From NCBI RefSeq assembly GCF_022829545.1, contig NZ_JAKSYM010000210.1:1-32537 (forward strand): a stretch of 32,537 bases of DNA, in the 5' to 3' direction. Below are positions 24,363 to 32,531 of the stretch, piece after piece. The notes beneath the pieces are model-generated. The model saw only the letters and a program-made list of their open reading frames with translations, did no database searches and was not told where the DNA came from. Both the position numbers and the translations under genes were made by a program. Source of the stretch: Methylobacterium sp. J-030. GTDB lineage: Bacteria > Pseudomonadota > Alphaproteobacteria > Rhizobiales > Beijerinckiaceae. Each line of letters starts with the position of its first letter. The first letter of the stretch is position 1.

Positions 24363-25871
24363 ATGACCAACCACCTCTTCTCCCTGATCCGGGACGGCGT
24401 GCCCGATCCCGCCAAGACCGTGATCGAGACGCCGGAGGGCCGCCGATACGCCTACGCGGAGCTGATCGCCCGCACCGGCGCCTATGCGGCGGCCCTGCGG
24501 GCGGCCGGCGTCGCCCCCGGCGACCGGGTGGCCGTGCAGGTCGAGAAGAGCCCGGAGGTGATCTTTCTGTACCTTGGCGTGGTCCGGGCCGGGGCTGTGT
24601 TCCTGCCGCTCAACACCGCCTACACCCCGGCCGAGATCGGCTACTTCCTGGGCGACGCGGAGCCCGCCGTGTTCGTCTGCGACCCGGGCCGGCGCGAGGC
24701 GCTGGCCGAGGCGTCCGCCGGCGTCCGCACGGTCTGGACGCTCGACGCCGCGGGCGGCGGCAGCGCCGCGGAGGCCGCCGACCGACAGGACGGTGATCTC
24801 GCCGACATACCTCGCGGGCCGGAGGATCTGGCCGCGATCCTCTACACCTCGGGCACGACCGGGCGCTCCAAAGGCGCCATGCTGACCCACGACAACCTAG
24901 CCTCGAATGCCCGCACGTTGGTCGACTACTGGCGCTTCTCCGCCGACGACGTGCTGATCCATGCCCTGCCGGTGTTCCACACCCATGGGCTGTTCGTGGC
25001 GACCAACACGGTGCTGGCGAGCGGCGGCTCCATGCTGTTCCTGCCCCGGCTCGACCCGAAGCTGATCCTGAGCCTGATGCCCCGGGCCACCGTACTGATG
25101 GGCGTGCCGACCTTCTATACGCGCCTCCTGAAGGAGCCGGGCCTGACACCGGAGGGGGCCAAGGGCATGCGGCTGTTCGTGTCGGGTTCGGCACCGCTGC
25201 TCGCCGAGACCCACCGGGACTGGCAGGCCCGCACCGGCCACGCCATCCTCGAACGCTACGGCATGACCGAGACCAACATGAGCACCTCGAACCCCTATGA
25301 CGGCGACCGGGTCGCCGGCACGGTCGGGTTTCCGCTGCCGGGCGTGTCCCTGCGGGTGGTCGATCCGGAGGGCGGCTCGGGTCTCGGGCCGGATGCGGTC
25401 GGGATGATCGAGGTGAAGGGCCCGAACGTCTTTCAGGGCTACTGGCGCATGCCGGAGAAGACGGCGGCCGAATTCCGGGCGGACGGCTTCTTCATCACCG
25501 GCGACCTCGGCAAGGTCGATCCGCGGGGCTACGTCCACATCGTCGGGCGCGGCAAGGACCTGATCATCTCAGGGGGCTTCAACGTCTACCCGAAGGAGGT
25601 CGAGACCGAGATCGACGCGCTGCCCGGCGTGGTCGAATCCGCGGTGATCGGCCTGAGCCACCCGGATTTCGGCGAGGCGGTCACCGCCGTGGTGGTGGGC
25701 GGCCCGGGCTGCCCGGACGAGGCGGGCGTGCAGGCCGCCCTGGAGGGAAGGCTCGCCCGGTTCAAATGCCCCAAGCGCGTCCTGTTCGTCGACGAGCTGC
25801 CGCGCAACGCCATGGGCAAGGTGCAGAAGACCCTGCTCCGGGAGACGCATGCGGGGCTGTATCGGGACTGA
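24363..25871 (+). CDS. matB: Malonyl-CoA synthetase
   Basis: MatB activates malonate to malonyl-CoA with ATP and CoA (acyl-adenylate family). The 502-residue product has the P-loop AILYTSGTTGRSKGAML at about 158-174. Further motifs are ALPVFHTHGLFVATN, ERYGMTETNMSTSNPYDG-type substrate-pocket sequence, the hinge FFITGDLGKVDPRGYVHIVG, and the catalytic lysine near residue 486 in RNAMGKVQK. The TETNMSTSNPY and HTHGLF motifs are typical of MatB rather than other acyl-CoA synthetases. I list ATG 24363 by family length. An in-frame ATG at 24318 has a GAGG five bases upstream and may be the real start. matA lies 1.1 kb upstream on the same strand. Confidence 0.9.
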   Translation: MTNHLFSLIRDGVPDPAKTVIETPEGRRYAYAELIARTGAYAAALRAAGVAPGDRVAVQVEKSPEVIFLYLGVVRAGAVFLPLNTAYTPAEIGYFLGDAEPAVFVCDPGRREALAEASAGVRTVWTLDAAGGGSAAEAADRQDGDLADIPRGPEDLAAILYTSGTTGRSKGAMLTHDNLASNARTLVDYWRFSADDVLIHALPVFHTHGLFVATNTVLASGGSMLFLPRLDPKLILSLMPRATVLMGVPTFYTRLLKEPGLTPEGAKGMRLFVSGSAPLLAETHRDWQARTGHAILERYGMTETNMSTSNPYDGDRVAGTVGFPLPGVSLRVVDPEGGSGLGPDAVGMIEVKGPNVFQGYWRMPEKTAAEFRADGFFITGDLGKVDPRGYVHIVGRGKDLIISGGFNVYPKEVETEIDALPGVVESAVIGLSHPDFGEAVTAVVVGGPGCPDEAGVQAALEGRLARFKCPKRVLFVDELPRNAMGKVQKTLLRETHAGLYRD

Positions 25872-25910
25872 CGCTCCTCGCGTCTGGAGGACCGAGAATC
25901 CGGTCGCTCC

Positions 25911-25970
25911 GTCTTTGCGAGCAGAGCAAAGCAATCCAGGTAGCGCGACGCTTTCCGGCGTCGCGCTACC
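25911..25970. repeat. Dispersed-repeat-like sequence with a 13-bp hairpin
   Basis: CTTTGC-GAGCAGA-GCAAAG at 25913-25931 resembles the TTGCGAGC..AGC.AAGCAATCC repeat that is scattered through many alphaproteobacterial genomes. It is followed directly by a strong hairpin with perfect 13-base arms (25939-25951 and 25958-25970, loop TTTCCG). The unit fills the gap between matB and the convergent 26038 gene and is likely to end transcription both ways. Membership of the dispersed family is from memory. Confidence 0.65.
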
Positions 25971-26037
25971 CTGAGTCTCTTCGCTTCGCCCGTTACGGCG
26001 GTACCGTCACATGCAACGGAGCAAGCCGGTCCCCGGA

Positions 26038-26856
26038 TCAGAGATTATGCTGGGCCCGCTCGCTCTCCGGCGGCTTCCGGTCGTCGGGATCCACCACCTT
26101 GCGGGCGGCGGCGTTGAGGTTGTCCGGGTCGAGGGCGGTCTGGACGAACTCGCGGCCGATATTGGTGACCTCCCGGGCGTAGCGCAGGCCCTGGTCGCGG
26201 ACCTCGTCGGCCCAGGGGCCGATGTTCCGGTCCTCCTGGCGGGTGCGCGGCAGCAGCGCGCCAAGCAGCAGGCCGGCGGCGACGCCGACCACGCCGACGA
26301 GAAGCGGGTTATCGTCCACGAAGCGCTCAACGGCAGTGCGGCCACGCTGCAGGCCGTCGATCCCCTGGCTGGTCAGGTTGTCGAGCGCCCGCAGGTTGCG
26401 CCTGTGGAGGTCTCCCGCACGCTCCCGCACATCGTCATAGGCCGCGGAGGCGCGGTCCCGGGCCTGATCGGCCGTGCCGCCCAACCGGTTGCTGATGTCG
26501 TCGGCGAAGCTCGAAACGGTCTGGCTGGCCTGTCCAGCAAGGTCGGCGGCGCGGTCGCCCGCCGCCCGGACGCCGTCCTTTACGCTGGAGGCCGGATCGG
26601 AGGACCGCGGAGAGCCGCCGGAGGTCCCGCCGGACGAGAGCGGCGTGCCCCCCTGCGGCAGCGGATCGTGCAGGCCGCGCGGATCGGGCCGCAGGGTGAA
26701 GTCGCCCGCCGCCGTGCCGGGCGCACCCGGATCGCCGAGGCCGGCCGGATCCGGGCGCAGGCTGGTGCCGCCGGATCCATGCGGCATACCAGCCTCGGCT
26801 GCGATCTGTTCGGGGGTGCGGGAAGGAGTGGCGGGGGCGCCGGGCTTGTCGGTCAT
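26038..26856 (-). CDS. Membrane-anchored stress-type protein with ElaB/YqjD-like end
   Basis: The 272-residue product has a disordered Gly/Pro/Ser-rich first third (RPDPAGLGDPGAPGTA, RPDPRGLHDPLPQGG). A long charged helical region follows (residues 88-180, AADLAGQASQTVSSFADDIS, DQARDRASAAYDDVRERAG), then VDDNPLLVGVVGVAAGLLLGALLP, one membrane helix. This layout recalls the ElaB/YqjD/DUF883 proteins, stress-induced inner-membrane proteins that bind ribosomes in E. coli. Family membership is plausible, not certain. ATG 26856 has an AGGA site seven bases upstream. It follows three related genes on the same strand after a 109-bp gap with a hairpin. Confidence 0.7.
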   Translation of the reverse strand: MTDKPGAPATPSRTPEQIAAEAGMPHGSGGTSLRPDPAGLGDPGAPGTAAGDFTLRPDPRGLHDPLPQGGTPLSSGGTSGGSPRSSDPASSVKDGVRAAGDRAADLAGQASQTVSSFADDISNRLGGTADQARDRASAAYDDVRERAGDLHRRNLRALDNLTSQGIDGLQRGRTAVERFVDDNPLLVGVVGVAAGLLLGALLPRTRQEDRNIGPWADEVRDQGLRYAREVTNIGREFVQTALDPDNLNAAARKVVDPDDRKPPESERAQHNL

Positions 26857-26915
26857 GGCGGTGTCCTTGAATATCCGTCTCGGCTGCGCGACCCCGAGAG
26901 GCGGCGCCGTTCCTT

Positions 26916-26931
26916 CCGGCCTGCGGGCCGG
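26916..26931. terminator. Short GC hairpin between operon genes
   Basis: CCGGCC-TGCG-GGCCGG in the 109-bp gap between the DUF3618 gene and the 26038-26856 gene. It could reduce or end read-through, in which case the last gene has its own promoter. No EcfG-type promoter match was found in the gap. Confidence 0.3.
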
Positions 26932-26965
26932 CCTCGATGCGGTCTCGTCCGGTTCGGCCCGGTCC

Positions 26966-27346
26966 TCAGATCTCGGTCTTGTCGAGCAGATCGCGCGCCG
27001 GGCGGGCGGTCGGCAGATCGGGATCGTAGCCGCGGGCCGCGCCTGTATTCAGGGTGGGCACGCGCTCGGCCGCCACCTCCGTGCGGCGGCGCTGGGAATC
27101 GCGCGCCATCCGGTTGAACAGCAGGCCGACGCCCGCCGCGATCAGCAGCACCGGAACCGGATTGCGGCGCACCGCCTCCAGGGCCGAGTCGTAGGTGCTG
27201 TTGAGCGCCGGCACGCGCCGGGCGTTGCCCAGCATCTCGTCCACGAGGTTCGGCACCGAGAGCCGCCCCTGGATGCGGTCGATCGTGTCGTCGAGCCGGG
27301 CACGGCTCTCCTCGATCTCCTTCTCGAGGTCGTTCATCGTACTCAT
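26966..27346 (-). CDS. DUF3618 family membrane protein
   Basis: The 126-residue product matches DUF3618 by its start (MSTMNDLEKEIEESRARLDDTIDRIQGRL), which is a charged helix with the conserved E-x-x-R-x-x-L-x-x-T-I-D pattern. A single membrane helix follows (NPVPVLLIAAGVGLLFNRM) after VRR. A short disordered tail ends the protein. DUF3618 genes often sit next to phage-holin-family and nutrient-deprivation-type genes in alphaproteobacteria. The ATG (27346) overlaps the stop of the preceding gene by four bases, so translation is coupled. Function unknown. Confidence 0.85.
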   Translation of the reverse strand: MSTMNDLEKEIEESRARLDDTIDRIQGRLSVPNLVDEMLGNARRVPALNSTYDSALEAVRRNPVPVLLIAAGVGLLFNRMARDSQRRRTEVAAERVPTLNTGAARGYDPDLPTARPARDLLDKTEI

Positions 27347-27756
27347 CCGGACACGCGCTCCGAGAGGGCTTGGGCGTCCTGGCGGACCTGGCGCGTGGTG
27401 CGCGTCGGGGCCAGGGTGGAGAGGGAGAGGACACTGCGCGCCCACAGGGCCATCCCGAGGGCGAGGATCAGCAGCACGCCGCCGACGATCAGGGCGGAGA
27501 GCCATTCCGACCCGACGATGGTGGCGAGCCATTTGACGAAGGCGCCGATCAGGACCAGCAGGGCGACCACGGCGAAGACCGCCGAGCCGACCATGCAGGC
27601 GAGACCGACGATGAGCTGGCGGACATTGCCCGCCATCTCGGCGCGGAACAGCGCGATCTCCTTGCGGGCGAGCTCGTTGGTCTCGCGCAGCGCATCGCCG
27701 ATCAGGCTCTGGATGCTGGAAGCGCCGCTCTGGCGCGGATCAGGCCCCCCGGTCAT
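27343..27756 (-). CDS. Phage-holin-superfamily III type membrane protein (PF07332-like)
   Basis: The 137-residue product has an amphipathic N-terminal helix (SIQSLIGDALRETNELARKE, IALFRAEMAGNVRQL) and two membrane helices (LIVGLACMVGSAVFAVVALLVLIG and LSALIVGGVLLILALGMALW). A short basic tail follows. It belongs to the group misleadingly called phage holin family; such chromosomal genes are not phage-linked and usually stand beside DUF3618. I chose ATG 27756 because it follows the upstream stop by four bases; an ATG at 27786 would lie inside the previous gene. Probably a stress-related inner-membrane protein. Confidence 0.85.
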   Translation of the reverse strand: MTGGPDPRQSGASSIQSLIGDALRETNELARKEIALFRAEMAGNVRQLIVGLACMVGSAVFAVVALLVLIGAFVKWLATIVGSEWLSALIVGGVLLILALGMALWARSVLSLSTLAPTRTTRQVRQDAQALSERVSG

Positions 27757-27760
27757 GGCG

Positions 27761-28294
27761 TCAGGCCCGGAAGCTGTCGCGGGCATCGCCGTCCGGCGCC
27801 TCCGGCGGCAGGCTCGACGACTTGATGAACCGGGCGGCGATCAGACCGGCCACGAAGGTGCCGACCGCCACCGCGACCGGCGCCCGGCGGGCGAAGGATT
27901 CGGCCTCGCTGTAGAAATCGCCGAGGCTGCGGCGCTCGATCGAGGAGCCGAGCTGCTCCAGCCCGTCGGCGGCGCTGTCGAAGAAGGCGCGCACGTTCGG
28001 TTTGTCGCCGAGGTCCCGTCCGGAATTGCGGATGGTCTGGGCCAGATCGTGGACCGATTGCGCCGCGTCGGTCTTGCGCTGCTCGACGTAGCCCTGCGCC
28101 TGGAGGCGCGCCGCATCGAGGAGCCCGCGCCCGCGCTCAGCCGCCACGTCGGCCAGCCCCTCGACATCACCCTGCAGGGCCCGCCACTGCGCGCGCTCGT
28201 CGGCCGCCGAATGGAGCGCTTCGTGCGGCGCCTCATGCGCGGTCCCATGGAGCGGCTCCCTGGGCGTATCCTGCGGTAACTCGTTGCCGGCCAT
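27761..28294 (-). CDS. Nutrient-deprivation/stress-induced type membrane protein, first gene of operon
   Basis: The 177-residue product starts MAGNELPQDTPREPLHGTAH and has a long helical middle (QGDVEGLADVAAERGRGLLD, QSVHDLAQTIRNSGRDLGDK). ERRSLGDFYSEAESFARRAPVAVAVGTFVAGLIAARFIKSSS-type sequence then forms a membrane helix near residues 140-160. Such helix-plus-anchor proteins are described as nutrient deprivation-induced in rhizobia. It has a GAGGAG site before ATG 28294 and lies about 60 bp after the putative EcfG promoter start point. It is followed closely by the holin-type and DUF3618 genes. Confidence 0.8.
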   Translation of the reverse strand: MAGNELPQDTPREPLHGTAHEAPHEALHSAADERAQWRALQGDVEGLADVAAERGRGLLDAARLQAQGYVEQRKTDAAQSVHDLAQTIRNSGRDLGDKPNVRAFFDSAADGLEQLGSSIERRSLGDFYSEAESFARRAPVAVAVGTFVAGLIAARFIKSSSLPPEAPDGDARDSFRA

Positions 28295-28364
28295 CTCGAA
28301 ACACTCCTCGCGACGCAGGGTTGGTCGCCGCGCGCGGCGACCGCGGCCCCCGCGATGGCTGAGT

Positions 28365-28389
28365 AACCGACTCAGGTGTTGCCGGTTCC
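28365..28389 (-). promoter_or_regulatory. EcfG-type general stress promoter
   Basis: On the minus strand GGAAC (28389-28385) is followed after 17 bases by GTT (28367-28365). This agrees with the alphaproteobacterial EcfG consensus GGAAC-N16/17-CGTT except that the base before GTT is G. It points at the four-gene membrane operon starting at 28294, with a calculated start point near 28357. In Methylobacterium, PhyR-EcfG controls the general stress response, so the call fits the gene contents. Confidence 0.75.
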
Positions 28390-28486
28390 GGTGCCGCATG
28401 CTTCGATCCGCGTGCGGCCCGAACCGAGTCCCCGGTCCGGACGCGACTCGGGCTGCCGGTCAGTCCACGTTCAGGCACGGTCTGTC

Positions 28487-28514
28487 AGAACCGTCACGCT
28501 TCGACAACGGTTCT
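28487..28514. promoter_or_regulatory. Inverted repeat AGAACCGT-N12-ACGGTTCT in the otsA intergenic region
   Basis: Perfect eight-base arms are separated by 12 bases, in the 452-bp gap between the divergent stress operon and otsA. The distance to otsA is about 235 bp. It may be an operator or a hairpin in a leader. No gene was found in this gap, which also contains several GGAACGG repeats near 28555-28585. Confidence 0.3.
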
Positions 28515-28746
28515 CCGGCGGCCCGCGCCGTCTCGCCCGGCGGGGCGGTGCCGGAACGGAGCCGCCGCCCTGTCCCGGAACGGAACGGGTCCGACTTGAC
28601 CCGCGCCCGGCTTCACGCTTGGGTTGCCTGAGACCAACAAAGGATCGCGCAGGGTTCCCGCGCGTTCTGACATAGAGTTGAAGTCCCGATGCAGGCGCGG
28701 CGAGATCCTCGACCCGCCCCGCGCCCCTGATCCGGAGCCGACCCGC

Positions 28747-30171
28747 GTGGCACGCCTTGTGATCGTATCGAACCGCGTCGCCGTCCCGGAGGAGGGCGGC
28801 AAGGCGGTCGCGGCGGGTGGCCTGGCGGTCGCCGTGAAGGAGGCCTTCACCGCCTACGAGGGGCTGTGGTTCGGCTGGAGCGGCACGATCAGCGAGGAGC
28901 CCTCCGAGGAGCCGACCCTGATCGACCGGGGCCGCGTCCAGTACGCGGTGGTCGACCTCTCGCCGCAGGACCACCTCGAATATTATGCCGGCTTCGCGAA
29001 TCGCGCCCTATGGCCGATCATGCATTACCGGCTGGGGCTCGGTGCCTTCTCGCGCTCGGATTATGCCGGCTACAGCCGCGTGAACCGCACCTTCGCCCGG
29101 GCGCTCGCCAAGCTGGTCGAGCCCGACGACATCATCTGGGTGCACGATTACCACCTGCTGCCGCTCGCCGCCGAACTGCGCGGCCTCGGGCTCGACAACC
29201 CGATCGGCTATTTCCATCACATCCCCTGGCCGGCCGCCGACGTGTTCAACTCGCTGCCGGCGAGCACCGAGTTGCTGCGCGCCATCGTCGATTACGACCT
29301 GATCGGCCTGCAGACCGAGGCCGACGTCCAGAACCTGCAGCGCAACCTGGTCGATACCCAGCGGGCGATCCCTCTCGGCGGCGGCTCCCTGATGGTCGAC
29401 GGGCGCCGGACCCGGATCCGCGCCTTCCCGATCGGCATCGACGTGGCGGGCTTCAAGGACGCCGCCGAGAGGGCGGGGTCCAACAAGGTGGTGCGCGAGA
29501 CCATGGCGGGCCTGCGCACCCGCAAGCTGCTGATCGGCGTCGACCGCCTCGATTATTCCAAGGGCGTGCCGGAGCGGATGGAGGCGGTGGAGAGCTTCTT
29601 CGCCTCGAACCCCGACCAGCGCGGCAACGTCACCTATATCCAGATCACCCCGAAATCCCGCAGCGAAGTGCCGGAATACGAGCAGCTCGCCCGCGACGTG
29701 AACGAGAAGGTCGGCGAGATCAACGGCGCGCTCGGCGACCCGGCCTGGACGCCGATCCAGTACATCACCAAGGCCTATCCGCGCCCGGTGCTGGCCGGCC
29801 TCTACCGGGCGGCCCGGGTCGGCCTCGTGACGCCGATGCGCGACGGCATGAACCTCGTCGCCAAGGAATACGTCGTCGCCCAGAGCGAGGACGATCCGGG
29901 CGTGCTGGTCCTGTCGAAATTCGCCGGCGCCGCCCGGCAATTGCCCGAGGCGCTGCTGATCAACCCCTACGACAAGTTCGAGGTGGCGGAGGCGATCCGC
30001 GCGGCGCTCTACATGCCCAGGGCCGAGCGGCTGGCGCGCTGGAAGCCGATGGTCGAGCGCATGACCCGCGAGGACGTCGATTGGTGGGCGCGCAACTTCC
30101 TGGCGGAACTCGAGAATTTCCGCACGATCGAGCGCGAGCCGCCGACCACGACCGCCGCCGCGGCCGAGTAG
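28747..30171 (+). CDS. otsA: Trehalose-6-phosphate synthase
   Basis: OtsA transfers glucose from UDP-glucose (or another NDP-glucose) to glucose-6-phosphate to make trehalose-6-phosphate (glycosyltransferase family 20). The 474-residue product shows [11 protein letters not shown] at the start, then [60 protein letters not shown] and [15 protein letters not shown]. All are standard OtsA motifs. The GTG at 28747 is preceded by a GGAG, and the family starts at this point. An upstream ATG at 28624 would add 41 unlikely residues. otsB is not in the window. Trehalose is an osmoprotectant and fits the stress operon opposite. Confidence 0.95.
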   Translation: MARLVIVSNRVAVPEEGGKAVAAGGLAVAVKEAFTAYEGLWFGWSGTISEEPSEEPTLIDRGRVQYAVVDLSPQDHLEYYAGFANRALWPIMHYRLGLGAFSRSDYAGYSRVNRTFARALAKLVEPDDIIWVHDYHLLPLAAELRGLGLDNPIGYFHHIPWPAADVFNSLPASTELLRAIVDYDLIGLQTEADVQNLQRNLVDTQRAIPLGGGSLMVDGRRTRIRAFPIGIDVAGFKDAAERAGSNKVVRETMAGLRTRKLLIGVDRLDYSKGVPERMEAVESFFASNPDQRGNVTYIQITPKSRSEVPEYEQLARDVNEKVGEINGALGDPAWTPIQYITKAYPRPVLAGLYRAARVGLVTPMRDGMNLVAKEYVVAQSEDDPGVLVLSKFAGAARQLPEALLINPYDKFEVAEAIRAALYMPRAERLARWKPMVERMTREDVDWWARNFLAELENFRTIEREPPTTTAAAAE

Positions 30172-30185
30172 CCGCAGATGTCCCG

Positions 30186-30286
30186 GGTTTCCAAAGGGAT
30201 CATCCCTTTGGCGGGGTCTCGGGGCAGAGCCCCGAGGCATCGGGCTTTGCCCTGCACCCACAAAAGGTCGAAGACCTTTTGAAACC
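30186..30286. repeat. Multi-hairpin intergenic repeat, copy D
   Basis: The element runs from GGTTTC (30186) to GAAACC (30281-30286). Hairpins are CCAAAGGGA-TCA-TCCCTTTGG, TCGGGGC-AGA-GCCCCGA and AAAAGGTC-GAA-GACCTTTT, with GGGCTTTGCCCTGCACCCAC between. It is the reverse complement of the layout seen in copies B and C. It separates otsA from glgX, starting 15 bp after the otsA stop, and may restrict read-through. Confidence 0.75.
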
Positions 30287-30338
30287 ATGACGTTGCGTGG
30301 CGATTCCCTGACCTCACGCTCACAGCGGGACCCCGCCC

Positions 30339-32459
30339 ATGATCGCCGTCGATGACGGGGTGCCGGCGCCGCTCGGCGCGCATTTCGATGGGCGCGGCGT
30401 CAATGTCGCCCTGTTCTCCGAGCACGCCACCGCGGTCGACATCTGCCTGTTCGAGCCCGGCGAGCGGCACGAGACCCGCACGGTGCGCCTGCCCTGCCGG
30501 ACCGACGACGTCTGGCACGGCTATCTGCGCGGCGTGCTGCCGGGCCAGCTCTACGGCTACCGGGTGCACGGCCCCTGGGATCCGGCCAACGGTCACCGGT
30601 TCAACCCCTCGAAGCTGGTGCTCGACCCCTATGCCCGGGAGATCCGCGGAAAGATCCGCTGGCACGACGCCCTCTACGGCCACCGCCGGGGCGGGCGCGA
30701 GGACCGGATCGACCGGCGCGACAGCGCGGTCTACATGCCGCGTTGCGTGGTCACCGCCCCCGAGGTGCCCGACCTCGCCCTCGATCCGGTGCGCCGGCCG
30801 CTCGCCGACACGGTGGTGTACGAGGCGCACGTCAAGGCGCTGACCCGCACCCATCCCGCGATCCCCGAATCCGAGCGCGGCACCTACGCGGCTCTGGCCC
30901 ACCCGGCGATCATCGAGCACCTCGTCAAGCTCGGCGTGACCGCCCTGGAACTCCTGCCGATCCAGGGCTTCGTGGACGACCGCTTCCTGGTGGACAAGGG
31001 CCTCGTCAACTTCTGGGGGTATCAGCCCCTGAGTTACTTCGCCCCCGACCCCCGTTACCTGGGTGAGGGCGGGCTCGGCAGCCTGAAGGCGGCGATCCGC
31101 GAGCTCAACGCCGCCGGGATCGAGACCTGGCTCGACGTGGTCTACAACCACACCGCGGAGGGCGACCACACCGGCCCGACGCTCGCGTTCCGCGGCATCG
31201 ACAACGCCAGCTACTACAAGCTCGACCCCGCCGACCGGCGCCGCACCATCGATTGCACCGGCTGCGGCAACACCTTCGACGTGAGCCACCCGCGGGTGAT
31301 GCAGCTGGTGCTCGATTCCCTGCGCCACTGGGTGACGGCCTACGGGATCGCGGGCTTCCGCTTCGACCTCGCGTCGAGCCTCGGGCGCGCGCCGCTCGCC
31401 TTCACCCCGCAGGCCGCCTTCTTCCAGGCGGTGGCGCAGGATCCGGTGCTCGCCCGGGTCAAGATGGTGGCCGAGCCCTGGGACATCGGGGCGGGGGGCT
31501 ACCAGCTCGGCGGCTATCCCCGCGGCTGGAGCGAGTGGAACGACAAGTTCCGCGACGCGACCCGGGGGTTCTGGAAGGGCGATTCCGGCACCCTCGCCAA
31601 GGTCACGCAGGGGCTGACCGGCTCAAGGGAGGTGTTCGCGCCCTCGCGGCGGTCACCGCTCGCCAGCGTCAACTTCATCGCGAGCCACGACGGCTATACC
31701 CTCGCCGACACGGTGTCGTACGAGGAGAAGCACAACGCGGCCAACGGCGAGGAGAACCGCGACGGCCATAACCACAACGTCAGCCGCAACTACGGCGTCG
31801 AGGGCGACACCGACGATGCGGCCATCCTGAGCGTCCGCGCCCGGCAGAAGCGCAACATGCTGGCCACCGTGATGCTGGCCCAGGGCGTGCCGATGCTGCT
31901 GATGGGCGACGAGCGCTCCCGCAGCCAGGGTGGCAACAACAACGCCTACGCCCAGGACAACCCGACGAGCTGGATGGACTGGAGCGTCGATCCAGACCCC
32001 GCGCTGTCGGGCTTCGTCGCCAACCTGCTCGCCCTGCGGCGGGCGCAAGCAGCCCTGCGGCGGCGACGCTTCTTCACCGGCACCCTGATCCATCCGGACG
32101 CGCCCCTGCGCGACGTCCACTGGCTGGCGCCCGAGGGCACCGAGATGGGGGACCGGCACTGGTCGGACGACGGGCTCCAGGCGTTCGGGATGCAGATCGG
32201 CAATGACGGCGAACCGGGGGACCGCCTGCTGATGCTGTTCAACGCCGGGGAGGGGGCTCTGACGTTCCACCTCGCCCCGGTGATCGGCGGCCCCTGGCGG
32301 CCGGTCTTCGATACGGGCGAGGCTGAGGGGGCGCTGCCGCCGGGTGCTGCGTCTTACGCGGCGGACGCAGCCGTGCCGCTGCCGGGGCGTACGGTTCTGG
32401 TGCTCACCAGCTCGGAGACGGAGGGCGGGAGCCGGGGCGGGTGGGTGCCGGGGCCGTAG
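30339..32459 (+). CDS. glgX: Glycogen debranching enzyme GlgX
   Basis: GlgX is an isoamylase-type glycoside hydrolase family 13 enzyme that removes short alpha-1,6 branches left by glycogen phosphorylase. The 706-residue product has the N-terminal CBM48 region (GRGVNVALFSEHATAVDICLF, YGYRVHGPWDP) and the barrel. Key motifs are LDVVYNHTAEG, the nucleophile Asp343 in GFRFDLASSLGR, the acid Glu379 in VAEPWDIG, and the ASHDGYTLAD site. A C-terminal beta domain follows. The ATG at 30339 fits the family; its ribosome-binding site is weak. Together with otsA it suggests a glycogen-trehalose locus. An unusual detail is ERSRSQGGNNNAYAQDN, where many homologues have E-[FL]-G-R-T-Q-x-G-N-N-N. Confidence 0.95.
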   Translation: MIAVDDGVPAPLGAHFDGRGVNVALFSEHATAVDICLFEPGERHETRTVRLPCRTDDVWHGYLRGVLPGQLYGYRVHGPWDPANGHRFNPSKLVLDPYAREIRGKIRWHDALYGHRRGGREDRIDRRDSAVYMPRCVVTAPEVPDLALDPVRRPLADTVVYEAHVKALTRTHPAIPESERGTYAALAHPAIIEHLVKLGVTALELLPIQGFVDDRFLVDKGLVNFWGYQPLSYFAPDPRYLGEGGLGSLKAAIRELNAAGIETWLDVVYNHTAEGDHTGPTLAFRGIDNASYYKLDPADRRRTIDCTGCGNTFDVSHPRVMQLVLDSLRHWVTAYGIAGFRFDLASSLGRAPLAFTPQAAFFQAVAQDPVLARVKMVAEPWDIGAGGYQLGGYPRGWSEWNDKFRDATRGFWKGDSGTLAKVTQGLTGSREVFAPSRRSPLASVNFIASHDGYTLADTVSYEEKHNAANGEENRDGHNHNVSRNYGVEGDTDDAAILSVRARQKRNMLATVMLAQGVPMLLMGDERSRSQGGNNNAYAQDNPTSWMDWSVDPDPALSGFVANLLALRRAQAALRRRRFFTGTLIHPDAPLRDVHWLAPEGTEMGDRHWSDDGLQAFGMQIGNDGEPGDRLLMLFNAGEGALTFHLAPVIGGPWRPVFDTGEAEGALPPGAASYAADAAVPLPGRTVLVLTSSETEGGSRGGWVPGP

Positions 32460-32507
32460 GGGGCGGCATCGTTCCAGAAAAGGATCGGTGACGGCCCCAC
32501 GTGCTCT

Positions 32508-32531
32508 CCCTCCCCCCTCTGCGGGGGAGGG
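32508..32531. terminator. Hairpin after glgX
   Basis: CCCTCCCCC (32508-32516) pairs with GGGGGAGGG (32523-32531) around a six-base loop, 49 bp after the glgX stop. The sequence type CTCTCCCTCCCCC...GGGGGAGGG is a common intergenic repeat in alphaproteobacteria and often sits at gene ends. The window ends within its flank. Confidence 0.5.

Noticed and set aside
27343..27756. Prophage signal from the phage-holin-family gene
   Set aside because: This family is common on chromosomes beside DUF3618 genes, and no other phage gene occurs nearby.
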